Notes under the pieces: generated by a model
What the model was told of the DNA's origin: nothing
What the model saw: the letters and a program-made list of their open reading frames with translations, nothing else
Databases searched by the model: none
Assembly: GCA_022360075.1 (NCBI GenBank)
Contig: JAKSDN010000667.1
Location: 1-8,228 of the forward strand
Length of the DNA: 8,228 bases
Source: Kiloniellales bacterium
Lineage (GTDB): Bacteria; Pseudomonadota; Alphaproteobacteria; Kiloniellales; JAKSDN01
Direction of reading: 5' to 3'
Shown: piece after piece, positions 1 through 6,112 of the stretch
Layout: every line of letters starts with the position of its first letter
Numbering within the stretch: the stretch's first letter is position 1
Position numbers and translations under genes: made by a program

Positions 1-67
1 CGATCAAAGCGGCTGTGTTGTCGTCGAAGTCGTGGCGGATGCCGCCGGTCAGCACCAGGTTTTGCAC
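1..67 (-). CDS. ThuA-like domain protein, N-terminal fragment (runs off the left edge)
   Basis: Only the first 22 codons are present. Read leftward from a GTG at 67-65 they give VQNLVLTGGIRHDFDDNTAA and two further residues. A hydrophobic strand followed by GGI-x-HDF at the extreme N-terminus is typical of ThuA-like proteins, which have a class I glutamine amidotransferase-like fold and often occur in sugar or polyol catabolic loci. The GTG lies 3 bases after the SDR 1 stop codon. A GGAG sequence about 9 bases upstream, inside the end of SDR 1, can serve as ribosome binding site, so the gene looks translationally linked to SDR 1 as the third gene of a leftward operon. The function of ThuA-like proteins is poorly defined. 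The family call rests on a very short stretch and could be wrong, but the presence of a coding start is well supported. Confidence 0.55.
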   Translation of the reverse strand, partial: MQNLVLTGGIRHDFDDNTAALI

Positions 68-70
68 CGC

Positions 71-847
71 CTAGCGCTCCGCTTCGGTCGGCGCCTTGCG
101 CGGCAACTGGTTTTTCAGGCTGCAGAACACGCCGCCATCGACCAGCAGGTGCTGGCCGTGGATGTAGTCCGCCTGATCCGAAGCCAGGAAGGCGACCGCG
201 CCAGCGACATCGGCAGCGGTGCCGATTCGGCCGGCCGGAACACTGGCGGCGCGCTGCGCGAGCACTTCGTCGTCCTCGTAGATGGGCCGCGACATCCCCG
301 CATCGATGAAGCCCGGTGCGACCGCGTTAACCCGAACGCCGCTCGGCCCGAGGGTGAGCGCCATTTGCTCGGTCAGCTTGGCGACCGCCGCTTTCGTTGC
401 CGGATAGGCTCCCGCGTCGGGGCTTGGCGCAAAGGCGTTCAACGAGGTGATGTTGACGATCGCGCCGCGACCTCGCGCCGCCATCCTAGTGCCGACCGCG
501 CGAGACATGACGAAGGTACCGACGAGGTTGACGTCGACGACCTTACGAAAGTCCTCCACGCTGTGCTCAAGAAGCGCGCCGAAGCGGACGATCCCCGCGT
601 TGTTGACCAGAACGTCCGGGCAAGCGCCGAAGTCGGACTCGAACCGCTCCACGGTCTCGGCGACGGCGCTCTCATCGGCGATGTTGCAACCGTAGGCCAC
701 GGCGCCGTCGATATGCATCGCCGAAGCGCGCACCCGGGCCTCGTCGATATCGATCAAAGCGATCCGCAAGCCATCGGCCGCCAGTCGCTCGGCGATCGCG
801 AGACCCAAGCCCCCGGCGGCACCCGTAACGAGGGCGGATTTGGTCAT
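71..847 (-). CDS. SDR family NAD(P)-dependent oxidoreductase (SDR 1)
   Basis: Classical short-chain dehydrogenase/reductase of 258 residues, probably cytosolic, oxidising an alcohol or reducing a carbonyl with NAD(P). Numbered from the ATG at 847, the cofactor motif TGAAGGLG is at residues 8-15, NNAG at 82-85, the active-site Asn at 107, Ser at 135, and YxxxK with Tyr148 and Lys152. The conserved PGFI and the terminal LLVDGG strand are also present. An acidic residue after the second strand (ALIDID) suggests NAD rather than NADP preference, by family rule. The frame also opens 9 bases earlier with a GTG at 856. The ATG is preferred because GGTGA lies 5 bases upstream of it, and translation then begins directly before the first beta strand. 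A tail of about 18 residues follows the usual SDR end. It is the middle gene of a leftward operon, 36 bases after the cupin gene and 3 bases before the ThuA-like gene. The specific substrate is not recognisable. Confidence 0.93.
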   Translation of the reverse strand: MTKSALVTGAAGGLGLAIAERLAADGLRIALIDIDEARVRASAMHIDGAVAYGCNIADESAVAETVERFESDFGACPDVLVNNAGIVRFGALLEHSVEDFRKVVDVNLVGTFVMSRAVGTRMAARGRGAIVNITSLNAFAPSPDAGAYPATKAAVAKLTEQMALTLGPSGVRVNAVAPGFIDAGMSRPIYEDDEVLAQRAASVPAGRIGTAADVAGAVAFLASDQADYIHGQHLLVDGGVFCSLKNQLPRKAPTEAER

Positions 848-883
848 TTCAGTCACCGTCCGGCCGTCCGCTCGGTCATCGTC

Positions 884-1447
884 TCAGCGTGCGTTTCGCT
901 GTTTCTTGATGACATAGGTGTTGGCTTCAGGCTGGTAATAGTGGCGCTCGTCCTTGTAGGGACCATTCACGATCGTCAGCCCCAGCGTGCCTTCCTCCAG
1001 AGCCTTGAAGCTGTGAATGTCCGCTGGCGGCGCCACGATCGCGACATCGCCGGGTTCCATGATGTCGTCGCAGACCGTATCAAGCCGTGCGAATCCCTCC
1101 ACCGAGCCGTCGTCCGTGCGGACGTAGACCTTGTGCTGCACCCGTCCGCGATAGACGCAGAAACCTTCCCAAACGCCATGATCATGGGGCGGTATCGCCT
1201 TGTCGTTCGGAACCTCGAACAGCAGGATCGACAGTTCGCCGTCGAAGTAGAGGTACCGGGAGAACGAGACATTGTTGCCCTGTCGGGGAATCCCGATGTC
1301 GCGCAGGTCATCTCGTTGCAAGAGCTCGGCAATCGGTTCCTTGATGGCCGAGAGGAGGACCGCCTGGTCGTCGCCATGCTTGTCTACTGCATCGATGACC
1401 GCCTTAGCGCAGTCCCTCACCGTAGGCTCGTTCGCGACCGTGGACAT
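884..1447 (-). CDS. Cupin protein of the cysteine dioxygenase-like type
   Basis: A 187-residue single-domain cupin. The first cupin motif is complete: PPHDHGVWEGFCVYRG, with candidate metal ligands His88, His90 and Glu94. The second motif provides EPGDVAIVAPPADIHSF, with His145. The double-stranded beta-helix layout, the length and the PHDHGVWEGF motif resemble predicted metal-dependent enzymes related to cysteine and 3-mercaptopropionate dioxygenases. True thiol dioxygenases use three histidines and no glutamate at this place, so thiol oxidation should not be assumed. The ATG at 1447 is preceded by GAGAAGGG with a 7-base gap, a good ribosome binding site. It is the first gene of the leftward operon with SDR 1 and the ThuA-like gene, and diverges from the amidohydrolase. 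It may oxidise or isomerise a pathway intermediate; this is inference. Confidence 0.88.
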   Translation of the reverse strand: MSTVANEPTVRDCAKAVIDAVDKHGDDQAVLLSAIKEPIAELLQRDDLRDIGIPRQGNNVSFSRYLYFDGELSILLFEVPNDKAIPPHDHGVWEGFCVYRGRVQHKVYVRTDDGSVEGFARLDTVCDDIMEPGDVAIVAPPADIHSFKALEEGTLGLTIVNGPYKDERHYYQPEANTYVIKKQRNAR

Positions 1448-1556
1448 CGTCTGACCCTTCTCATCTCGGTTGACAGGTAGGTGGGGCAGAAGCCCGGGTG
1501 TTTGTGCGGTGTCGATTCATGGGAGTGCCGTCTGGCCTAGGCTGCAAACCCGACGT

Positions 1557-1669
1557 GCGTGCTTCGAGACGCCCCTTCGGGGCTCCTCGGTATGAGGACA
1601 GGTCTTAGACGGCATGAAGGTTGGACCTCATGCTCAGAAGCACTCGACAGAGCGCGTCTCGAAGCACGC
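1557..1669. repeat. 113-bp palindromic intergenic repeat element, RIME-like
   Basis: The ends are perfect 16-bp inverted repeats: GCGTGCTTCGAGACGC at 1557-1572 and GCGTCTCGAAGCACGC at 1654-1669. Just inside the left end, GCCCC-TTC-GGGGC (1571-1583) forms a hairpin that can be continued by GAG/CTC pairing. Further in, TGAGGAC and GACCTCA segments (about 1593-1632) can also pair, so the whole element folds as one long imperfect palindrome. CTTCGAGACGC, a GC hairpin, CTCCTC, ATGAGG and a mirrored second half are the general pattern of the abundant small palindromic repeats (RIME type) in intergenic DNA of Rhizobiales and relatives. This assignment is from memory of the pattern, not a search. It carries no gene and lies 182 bases upstream of the amidohydrolase start. 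Confidence 0.8.
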
Positions 1670-1755
1670 GAGCCCTTCATCCAGCACTCCAAGCCTCTTT
1701 CTGTCTCTATCGCAGACCGTCGCGATCCTCTTGCCCGGGCTTTTGCCCACTTACG

Positions 1756-1786
1756 TTGACAGTGGCCAGGATATTGGACAGTAAGG
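1756..1786 (+). promoter_or_regulatory. Possible -35 element (TTGACA) upstream of the amidohydrolase gene
   Basis: TTGACA at 1756-1761 matches the sigma-70 -35 consensus exactly and lies about 90 bases before the amidohydrolase start. No good -10 follows at 16-18 bases; the best AT-containing choice is TAAGGT at 1782-1787, at a long spacing. GACAGT is repeated at 1758-1763 and 1777-1782, 19 bases apart, so the site could instead be bound by a regulator. Weak call. Confidence 0.25.
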
Positions 1787-1851
1787 TTGCCATTTCTCGG
1801 GGATCGGTGCAATTCGGCTTGCGGGATCAAGATGGCCAACTGGGGAGAGAC

Positions 1852-2850
1852 ATGGACGGAATAGAGAAGGCTGCAACGATCGACCTCCATGCGCACGTCC
1901 GTTTGAACGCGACAACGGGCGCGGCAGGGCGCTACGGCCCCGAGTTCGGCGAGGATAGCGACGGCACGCCGTGGTACCGCGTCGGCAACTACAAACTGGT
2001 CGGCGTTCGGCACAAGGCCAGCCCCTTTACCGATCCGGTCTTGCGCCTCGAGCGGATGGATAAGGACGGGATCGATTTCCAGGTCCTGTCCCCGAGTCCC
2101 TTGACGTACTTCCATCACATCGAAGCCGCGGAGGCGGTTGCGTTCTGTCGGCGACACAACGACGCCTGCGCCGAGCTGTTGCGCCAATACCCCGAGCGTC
2201 TGGGCGGTCTTGCGGCCCTGCCCATGCAAGACCCCCTTGCGGCCTGCGATGAATTGCGACGCGCCGTCACAGAGCTCGGCCTTTGGGGCGCGGCGACCGG
2301 CACGGAGTTCGCCGAGCCGCTGCACAGCGAGGCGCTCGATCCCCTTTATGAGACCTTCGTGGAGCTGGACGTGCCGCTTTTTCTGCATCCGGCGCCCTCC
2401 GGAATCGACGGTCCGCCCGGCGATCCGAACCTGAAACGCTTCGATCTCGACGTGATCATCGGCTTCGCCGCGCAGGAATCGATCGCCGTCGCCACTTTGG
2501 TGTTCGGCGGTGTTCTCGATCGCCATCCTGAACTGGATATCTGGATCAGCCATGGTGGAGGCGGAATTCCGATGTTGGCCGGACGCTTGGCGCAGGCGGC
2601 GCGGAAGCGCCCTTGGGCGACCGAGAGCATCAGGAAGGACGGTGCCTTCGAGCAGGCGCTCACCCGGCTCTGGTACGACGCCCATGTAACGGATCCCTCC
2701 GCCTTGTCTTTGCTGCGAAGCTGGGTTGGGAACGATCGCATTGTCTTCGGCACGAATTTCGCGGGCTGGGACCAACCGCAAGAGGGCCGTCACGGCGAGA
2801 TCGACCCGGCGTGGGCGGAGAACGCCAAGCGCCTGCTGCGCAAGAACTAA
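1852..2850 (+). CDS. ACMSD-type amidohydrolase (amidohydrolase 2 family)
   Basis: A 332-residue TIM-barrel metal-dependent hydrolase or decarboxylase of the family containing aminocarboxymuconate semialdehyde decarboxylase (ACMSD) and gamma-resorcylate decarboxylase. Landmarks are His13-x-His15 (IDLHAHV), GIDFQVLSPSP (73-83), LPMQDP (123-128), His179 in LFLHPAP, His234 in ISHGGGGIPMLAGRL, and FGTNFAGWDQP (299-309). The spacing closely follows the metal and catalytic residues of ACMSD, except that the final metal-ligand Asp is Asn302 (codon 2755-2757). The ATG at 1852 is preceded by GGGGAGAG and immediately precedes the first barrel strand; the frame is open upstream but runs into the repeat element. 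In this family the enzymes decarboxylate or hydrolyse ring-cleavage products, phenolic acids or lactones; the substrate here is unknown. Its stop TAA interlocks with the stop of the convergent SDR 2. Confidence 0.92.
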   Translation: MDGIEKAATIDLHAHVRLNATTGAAGRYGPEFGEDSDGTPWYRVGNYKLVGVRHKASPFTDPVLRLERMDKDGIDFQVLSPSPLTYFHHIEAAEAVAFCRRHNDACAELLRQYPERLGGLAALPMQDPLAACDELRRAVTELGLWGAATGTEFAEPLHSEALDPLYETFVELDVPLFLHPAPSGIDGPPGDPNLKRFDLDVIIGFAAQESIAVATLVFGGVLDRHPELDIWISHGGGGIPMLAGRLAQAARKRPWATESIRKDGAFEQALTRLWYDAHVTDPSALSLLRSWVGNDRIVFGTNFAGWDQPQEGRHGEIDPAWAENAKRLLRKN

Positions 2851-3641
2851 CCATCTTCATCGCGGGTTGGCCTGGCCGCCCTGACGCCGCCGAACTGTCC
2901 CCAGGTCGATGCGACCTGCCAGCCGGCGTCGACGACCAGATTTATCCCCGTGATCGCGGACGCCCGGTCCGAGGCCAGGAACTCGATCGCCTCCGCCACC
3001 TCGTTCGCCTGGACGATCCGTCCAAGCGCCGTGAATGCGCCAGGATCATCGGCATAGCGGCCCGATTCCAGGCGCCTCTCGACGCGGGGCACGAGGGTGG
3101 AGCCCGGCGAGACGGCGTTGACACGCACGCCCGAACGTCCCCATTCACCGGCCAAATTCTTGCTCAGATGAACCACGCCGGCCTTGCTGGTGCCATATGC
3201 CTCGGCCGGCATGGATCCGAGCGCGGCGATCGAGGCGATGTTGACGATGCTGCCATGTCGCCGCTTCAGCATGGGCCGGCCGAAGGCGCGGTTGGCGAGA
3301 AAGACGCCGGTCAGGTTGGTGCGCAGGATCTGCTCCCATGTCCGTAGGTCCAGGCTTTCCGAGGCTACGATCTCCTGAAAGACCGCGGCGGCGACGACCA
3401 GGGCCGAGATGGGGCCAACCTCGCTTTCGATCCTCGCTGCCACGCGATCCACCGAGACTTCTTCATCGATGTCGATCTCGATGCCGACGGCGCCGAGATC
3501 GCCCGCCGTTTGCGAGGCCGCAGCGGCGTCCTTGTCGGCTATGACGACGTTCCAGCCGCGCTCGTGCATGAGGCGACCCGCGGCCGCACCGATGCCGTTT
3601 CCGCCGCCGACAACAACGGCAAAGCGCCCTTCGTCGGTCAC
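2847..3641 (-). CDS. SDR family oxidoreductase (SDR 2), with a degenerate NNAG motif
   Basis: A 264-residue short-chain dehydrogenase. From the GTG at 3641, the cofactor loop is GGGNGIG at residues 12-18, the structural Asn is 109 (RTNLTG), Ser is 137 (VNIASIAA), and Tyr149-x-x-x-Lys153 lies in AYGTSK. VRVNAVSPGS and LVVDAGW near the end are classical. The NNAG motif that stabilises the central sheet is replaced by VVAAAVF (82-88). AIADKD after the second strand suggests NAD use, by family rule. A tail of about 24 residues follows the usual end. The frame is open to 3839, but GGAGGAG lies 10 bases before the GTG (or 4 before an in-frame TTG at 3647), so the start is here. It is transcribed divergently from the TIM-barrel gene and meets the amidohydrolase tail to tail with a 4-base overlap. 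Likely oxidises a hydroxy intermediate; substrate unknown. Confidence 0.9.
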   Translation of the reverse strand: MTDEGRFAVVVGGGNGIGAAAGRLMHERGWNVVIADKDAAAASQTAGDLGAVGIEIDIDEEVSVDRVAARIESEVGPISALVVAAAVFQEIVASESLDLRTWEQILRTNLTGVFLANRAFGRPMLKRRHGSIVNIASIAALGSMPAEAYGTSKAGVVHLSKNLAGEWGRSGVRVNAVSPGSTLVPRVERRLESGRYADDPGAFTALGRIVQANEVAEAIEFLASDRASAITGINLVVDAGWQVASTWGQFGGVRAARPTRDEDG

Positions 3642-3795
3642 GCCCAAGGCTCTCCTCCGGTTTTTGACGGCTTGGCCCGGCCGGCGCGCAGGCAGAAGCG
3701 TCTTCCCATGTTCAGGTTCGATGATATGGTCGAGCTCGCATCGCTGATCCCGTGGCCGCACGTTCCTGACCTCGCGGCCTGTCCAAGGAGCCAAC
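3642..3795. promoter_or_regulatory. Divergent control region between SDR 2 and TIM-barrel gene
   Basis: 154 bases between two divergent starts, so it should hold a promoter for each. The ribosome binding sites are clear at both ends: GGAGGAG for SDR 2 on the minus strand and AAGGAG at about 3785-3790 for the gene at 3796. On the plus strand TTCCCA and TATGGT, 16 bases apart near 3704-3731, are a poor promoter candidate. TTGGACAG occurs on the minus strand near 3779-3786 and also upstream of the amidohydrolase. No convincing operator was found. Confidence 0.4.
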
Positions 3796-4680
3796 ATGGC
3801 CTTCGAAACCTTGCCCGGCGAGGGGCAAGCCCCGCGCACGTTCAGCCGGGAGCGGCCACTCTCGCTCTCCTACTACACGGTCCCGGAGCTGGATGTGCTC
3901 GAGGCTATTGCCGTGGCCTCGGATATGGGCTGCCGGCACGTCGGGTTGCGCTTGCTCGGCGGCCAGCCGGGCGGCAGCGAAATGCCGCTGATGACCGATG
4001 CGGCTTTGCGCCGCCAGGCGCGCCTGCTCATGGCCGATCTGGGCGTGACGGCGCTCGATGCGAACACGGCGAGGATCGTGGCGGAAACGGAAATCGAGAG
4101 CTTCCAGGCCTTCTTGGACGTTGCCGCGGAGCTCGGCGCGAAACACGTGCTCGCTACGGCGGACGATGCTGACGAAAACAGACTGACCGACAAGTTGCGC
4201 TGGCTCTGCGATGCCGCTTCCGCACGCGGCCTGACGATCGATCTGGAGTTCGTGCCGTGGCTGAGCGTTGCGGACCTGTTGGGTGCCGCAGAGACTTTGC
4301 GCCGCTGCGACCATCCCGCGATCGGCATCGCCCTGGATGCGCTGCATTTTCATCGCTCCGGCAGTGATCTCACCATCTTACGGGACCTTCCGCTCACCTG
4401 GTTTCGCTACCTGCAGCTTTGCGACGCGCCCGAGCGGGCGACCCCGCAGTCGCGCGAAGCGCTCATCCGTGAAGCGGTCGAGGAGCGCCTTCTGCCCGGC
4501 GACGGCGCCATCGATCTCGCCGGATTGCTGCAGTCCTTTCCTCCAGAGCTGCCTTTGGCGCTCGAGATTCCCCAAGCGACGCTTGCCAAGACCTTGGATG
4601 CGCGGGAGCGTGTCGCACGAGTGGTGAGCGCAACGCGGTCTCTACTCGACGGCATCGACTGGAATGGGGGCGGCGCTTGA
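3796..4680 (+). CDS. Xylose isomerase-like TIM-barrel protein (sugar phosphate isomerase/epimerase family)
   Basis: A 294-residue protein of the AP-endonuclease-2/xylose-isomerase-like TIM-barrel family, whose members isomerise or epimerise sugars and keto acids, or act as dehydratases, with a divalent metal. Candidate metal ligands lie at barrel-strand ends: Glu151 in TIDLEFVPW, Asp181 and His184 in IALDALHFHRSG, Asp210 in LQLCDAP, and Glu257 in LALEIPQ. RLLPGDGAIDL (231-241) is the loop conserved in this family. The ATG at 3796 follows AAGGAG with a 5-base gap. The first 20 or so residues are an extra, probably flexible N-terminus before the first strand (LSLSYYTV). The last 39 bases overlap the convergent dioxygenase gene. 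The substrate cannot be inferred; neighbours point to catabolism of a small carboxylated or hydroxylated compound. Confidence 0.88.
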   Translation: MAFETLPGEGQAPRTFSRERPLSLSYYTVPELDVLEAIAVASDMGCRHVGLRLLGGQPGGSEMPLMTDAALRRQARLLMADLGVTALDANTARIVAETEIESFQAFLDVAAELGAKHVLATADDADENRLTDKLRWLCDAASARGLTIDLEFVPWLSVADLLGAAETLRRCDHPAIGIALDALHFHRSGSDLTILRDLPLTWFRYLQLCDAPERATPQSREALIREAVEERLLPGDGAIDLAGLLQSFPPELPLALEIPQATLAKTLDARERVARVVSATRSLLDGIDWNGGGA

Positions 4681-5598
4681 GACCGACGCCGTAGTGTGCG
4701 CGTCCTGAACACAGGCCCGCTTCATGATCCGCCGCTCCTTCGCCATGCCATAGTTGGCGACGCCGCGATGCATCAGACAGCGGTTGTCCCAGACGAGGAC
4801 GTCGCCTGGCCGCCAGACGTGGGAATAGACGAATGGCGGTTGGGTCGATTGCTCCTGCAAGCGTGCCAGGATCATGCGGCCCTCTGCGACCGGAAGGTCT
4901 TCGATGTGTGATGCGTACATGCCGATGTAGAGGCAGAGCTCGCCGGTCTCCGCATGTGGCCGGACGATCGGGTGGGAAACCGGCGGCGCGCAAAGCTTCT
5001 GTTGCTCGGTCGGGGGCGGGTTGTTGAGGCTCTCGCGCATGAACTCCAGACTGTGCACGGCGCGCCGGCCCGCAATCTTGCGCTTCGTCACCTCGGGCAG
5101 GGCGGCATAGGCGAGGCCCATATGTGCGAGCTGCGTGTCTCCTCCGGAAGCCGGCAGCTCGACCGGATGCAGCATCGTCGCCAGTGACGGGGTCGCGAGG
5201 TAGGACTTGTCACTGTGCCAAAAGTAGTTGGTGTTGATATAGGGCCAAGCGGAGGGCTTCCCATCGCTGTCCAGGTTGGTGATGGTGTGGATCTTGGCCA
5301 TGGTCTTGCCATCGTTGTTCTCGATCAGGTGCGTCTCCAAGGGACCGAAGAGTTCGCCCAACGCAGCGAGATGCTCATCCTCCACCTGCTGATCACGGAA
5401 CACCAAGGCACCGTAATCCAAGAACGCCGACCGGATCGCCGCAGCCAATTCGGACGTCAGCGGCTCCGATAGGTCGATAGCGCCGCTCTCGGCCCCGAAC
5501 GGACCGGCAAGCGGGGTGAACAAGTCCTTGGTGCCCATCGGAGAGAGATTGGCCGAGGTTGCCGAATCCCGTCGGGCTTTCCCTTCTTGATCAGTCAT
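4642..5598 (-). CDS. TauD/TfdA-family 2-oxoglutarate-dependent Fe(II) dioxygenase
   Basis: A 318-residue cytosolic dioxygenase that would hydroxylate a substrate while decarboxylating 2-oxoglutarate to succinate and CO2, often releasing sulfite, phenol or another leaving group. Iron ligands are His128-x-Asp130 (YFWHSDKSY) and His277 (CLMHRGV). The 2-oxoglutarate-binding arginines correspond to Arg290 and Arg294 in ERRIMKR. Other family marks are DYGALVFRDQ (61-70), LFGPLETH (83-90), GGDTQLA (152-158) and WRPGDVLVWDNR (262-273). The ATG at 5598 has GAGG 4 bases upstream and GGGAG further back; the frame is open to 5745, but those codons cover a promoter-like AT-rich region. Known members act on taurine, alkylsulfonates, alkylsulfates, 2,4-D and related acids. 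Position beside a NitT/TauT-type ABC operon fits import followed by oxidative attack; the exact substrate is not determined. Confidence 0.93.
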   Translation of the reverse strand: MTDQEGKARRDSATSANLSPMGTKDLFTPLAGPFGAESGAIDLSEPLTSELAAAIRSAFLDYGALVFRDQQVEDEHLAALGELFGPLETHLIENNDGKTMAKIHTITNLDSDGKPSAWPYINTNYFWHSDKSYLATPSLATMLHPVELPASGGDTQLAHMGLAYAALPEVTKRKIAGRRAVHSLEFMRESLNNPPPTEQQKLCAPPVSHPIVRPHAETGELCLYIGMYASHIEDLPVAEGRMILARLQEQSTQPPFVYSHVWRPGDVLVWDNRCLMHRGVANYGMAKERRIMKRACVQDAHTTASVSSAAPIPVDAVE

Positions 5599-5701
5599 AG
5601 CGCCTCGTTCTCCCGGCGATTCGCGTGGGCCTGGCAAGGCTTGGCCTCGCGGTTCGACATCCCTCGAACATTGCCCGTGCGCGGAAACCGTCATCCGATA
5701 A

Positions 5702-5731
5702 TTGACATTGTGATGGTTTAGAACATAAAAC
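5702..5731 (+). promoter_or_regulatory. Candidate sigma-70-like promoter for the ABC transporter operon
   Basis: TTGACA at 5702-5707 is a perfect -35 match. After 18 bases comes TAAAAC at 5726-5731, four of six matches to the -10 consensus. It lies in the most AT-rich stretch of the window and points to the binding-protein gene, which would then have a long 5' leader of about 440 bases. Confidence 0.4.
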
Positions 5732-5745
5732 TGATGGCTAGACAA
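5717..5745 (-). promoter_or_regulatory. Candidate promoter for the TauD-family dioxygenase
   Basis: On the minus strand TTGTCT (5745-5740) and TCTAAA (5722-5717) are separated by 17 bases, each four of six to consensus. It lies about 120 bases upstream of the dioxygenase start and overlaps the rightward candidate promoter, so one regulator could control both directions. Confidence 0.35.
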
Positions 5746-6036
5746 TTCGAATACCCTCGCGGCCGGGCAACGGGCGGGAGAGTTAGGGGGTCAGAAGCAT
5801 AGGGAGCGTTCGAGGCGCCGCCGCTGCGCGGTCTCTGGTCGTCAAGCCCCGCGCGGTTGTGAGGAGCTTCGGCAGGGGTGGCCGCCTCGGAGGCTTCGGT
5901 AGACGGTGAAGGCGGCGGGCAGGTTAGAGGCTGCCTTGGTCGCCGCACCTTGGTTTGGAGCGGGACACGGGCATCAAGATCGGATTAGCGCGTTGAGGAA
6001 TGTCGGTCGGCTGCAACGAAGGCGTTCCGCAAGAGC

Positions 6037-6072
6037 GCGACCTCGGTCGCCTGGCTTCGGCTAAGTGAAGCC
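6037..6072 (+). other. Two tandem small hairpins in the binding-protein leader
   Basis: GCGAC-CTCG-GTCGC (6037-6050, one extra C:G pair possible in the loop) is followed by GGCTTC (6053-6058) pairing with GAAGCC (6067-6072) across an 8-base loop. CGCCTGGC is repeated at 6048-6055 and 6072-6079, flanking the second hairpin. No T-run follows, so they are not intrinsic terminators. Role unknown. Confidence 0.35.
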
Positions 6073-6112
6073 GCCTGGCAGGATGTGGATCGCCGTTTGC
6101 CCCGGGTAGGCA

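Larger units (their letters stand above)
1448..1851. other. Divergent intergenic region between cupin operon and amidohydrolase
   Basis: 404 bases without a credible gene. It separates the 5' ends of the cupin and amidohydrolase genes, so it must hold promoters in both directions. It contains the palindromic repeat element at 1557-1669, two copies of GTTGACAG (1469-1476 and 1755-1762), and TTGGACAG at 1775-1782. A small GC palindrome with a T-run lies at 1733-1748 (GCCCGGGC then TTTT then GCCC). The amidohydrolase frame stays open back to about 1621, but the extra codons would cross the repeat and have unremarkable composition, so they are treated as non-coding. Confidence 0.75.

Noticed and set aside
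32..1480. 482-codon open frame on the plus strand
   Set aside because: It lies entirely opposite SDR 1 and the cupin gene, whose motifs are complete. Its product has no recognisable domain and an arginine/aspartate-rich composition typical of antisense frames in GC-rich DNA.
1537..2793. 418-codon open frame on the minus strand
   Set aside because: Antisense to the amidohydrolase, which has all family motifs; it also crosses the palindromic repeat and shows no domain.
2613..3347. 244-codon open frame on the plus strand across the amidohydrolase/SDR 2 junction
   Set aside because: Out of frame with the amidohydrolase and antisense to SDR 2; no motif or ribosome binding site supports it.
3711..3731. 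Minus-strand GAACCTGAACATGG resembling part of a TPP riboswitch
   Set aside because: The CTGAGA element and the rest of the conserved core are absent.
3719..3743. CGATG...CATCG with CGAGCTCG between, considered as an operator
   Set aside because: The two palindromic parts are not concentric and each is short; no better than chance in this composition.
5718..5948. 76-codon minus-strand frame upstream of the dioxygenase
   Set aside because: Low-complexity Pro/Ala/Ser composition, no ribosome binding site and no family resemblance; it overlaps the likely promoter island.
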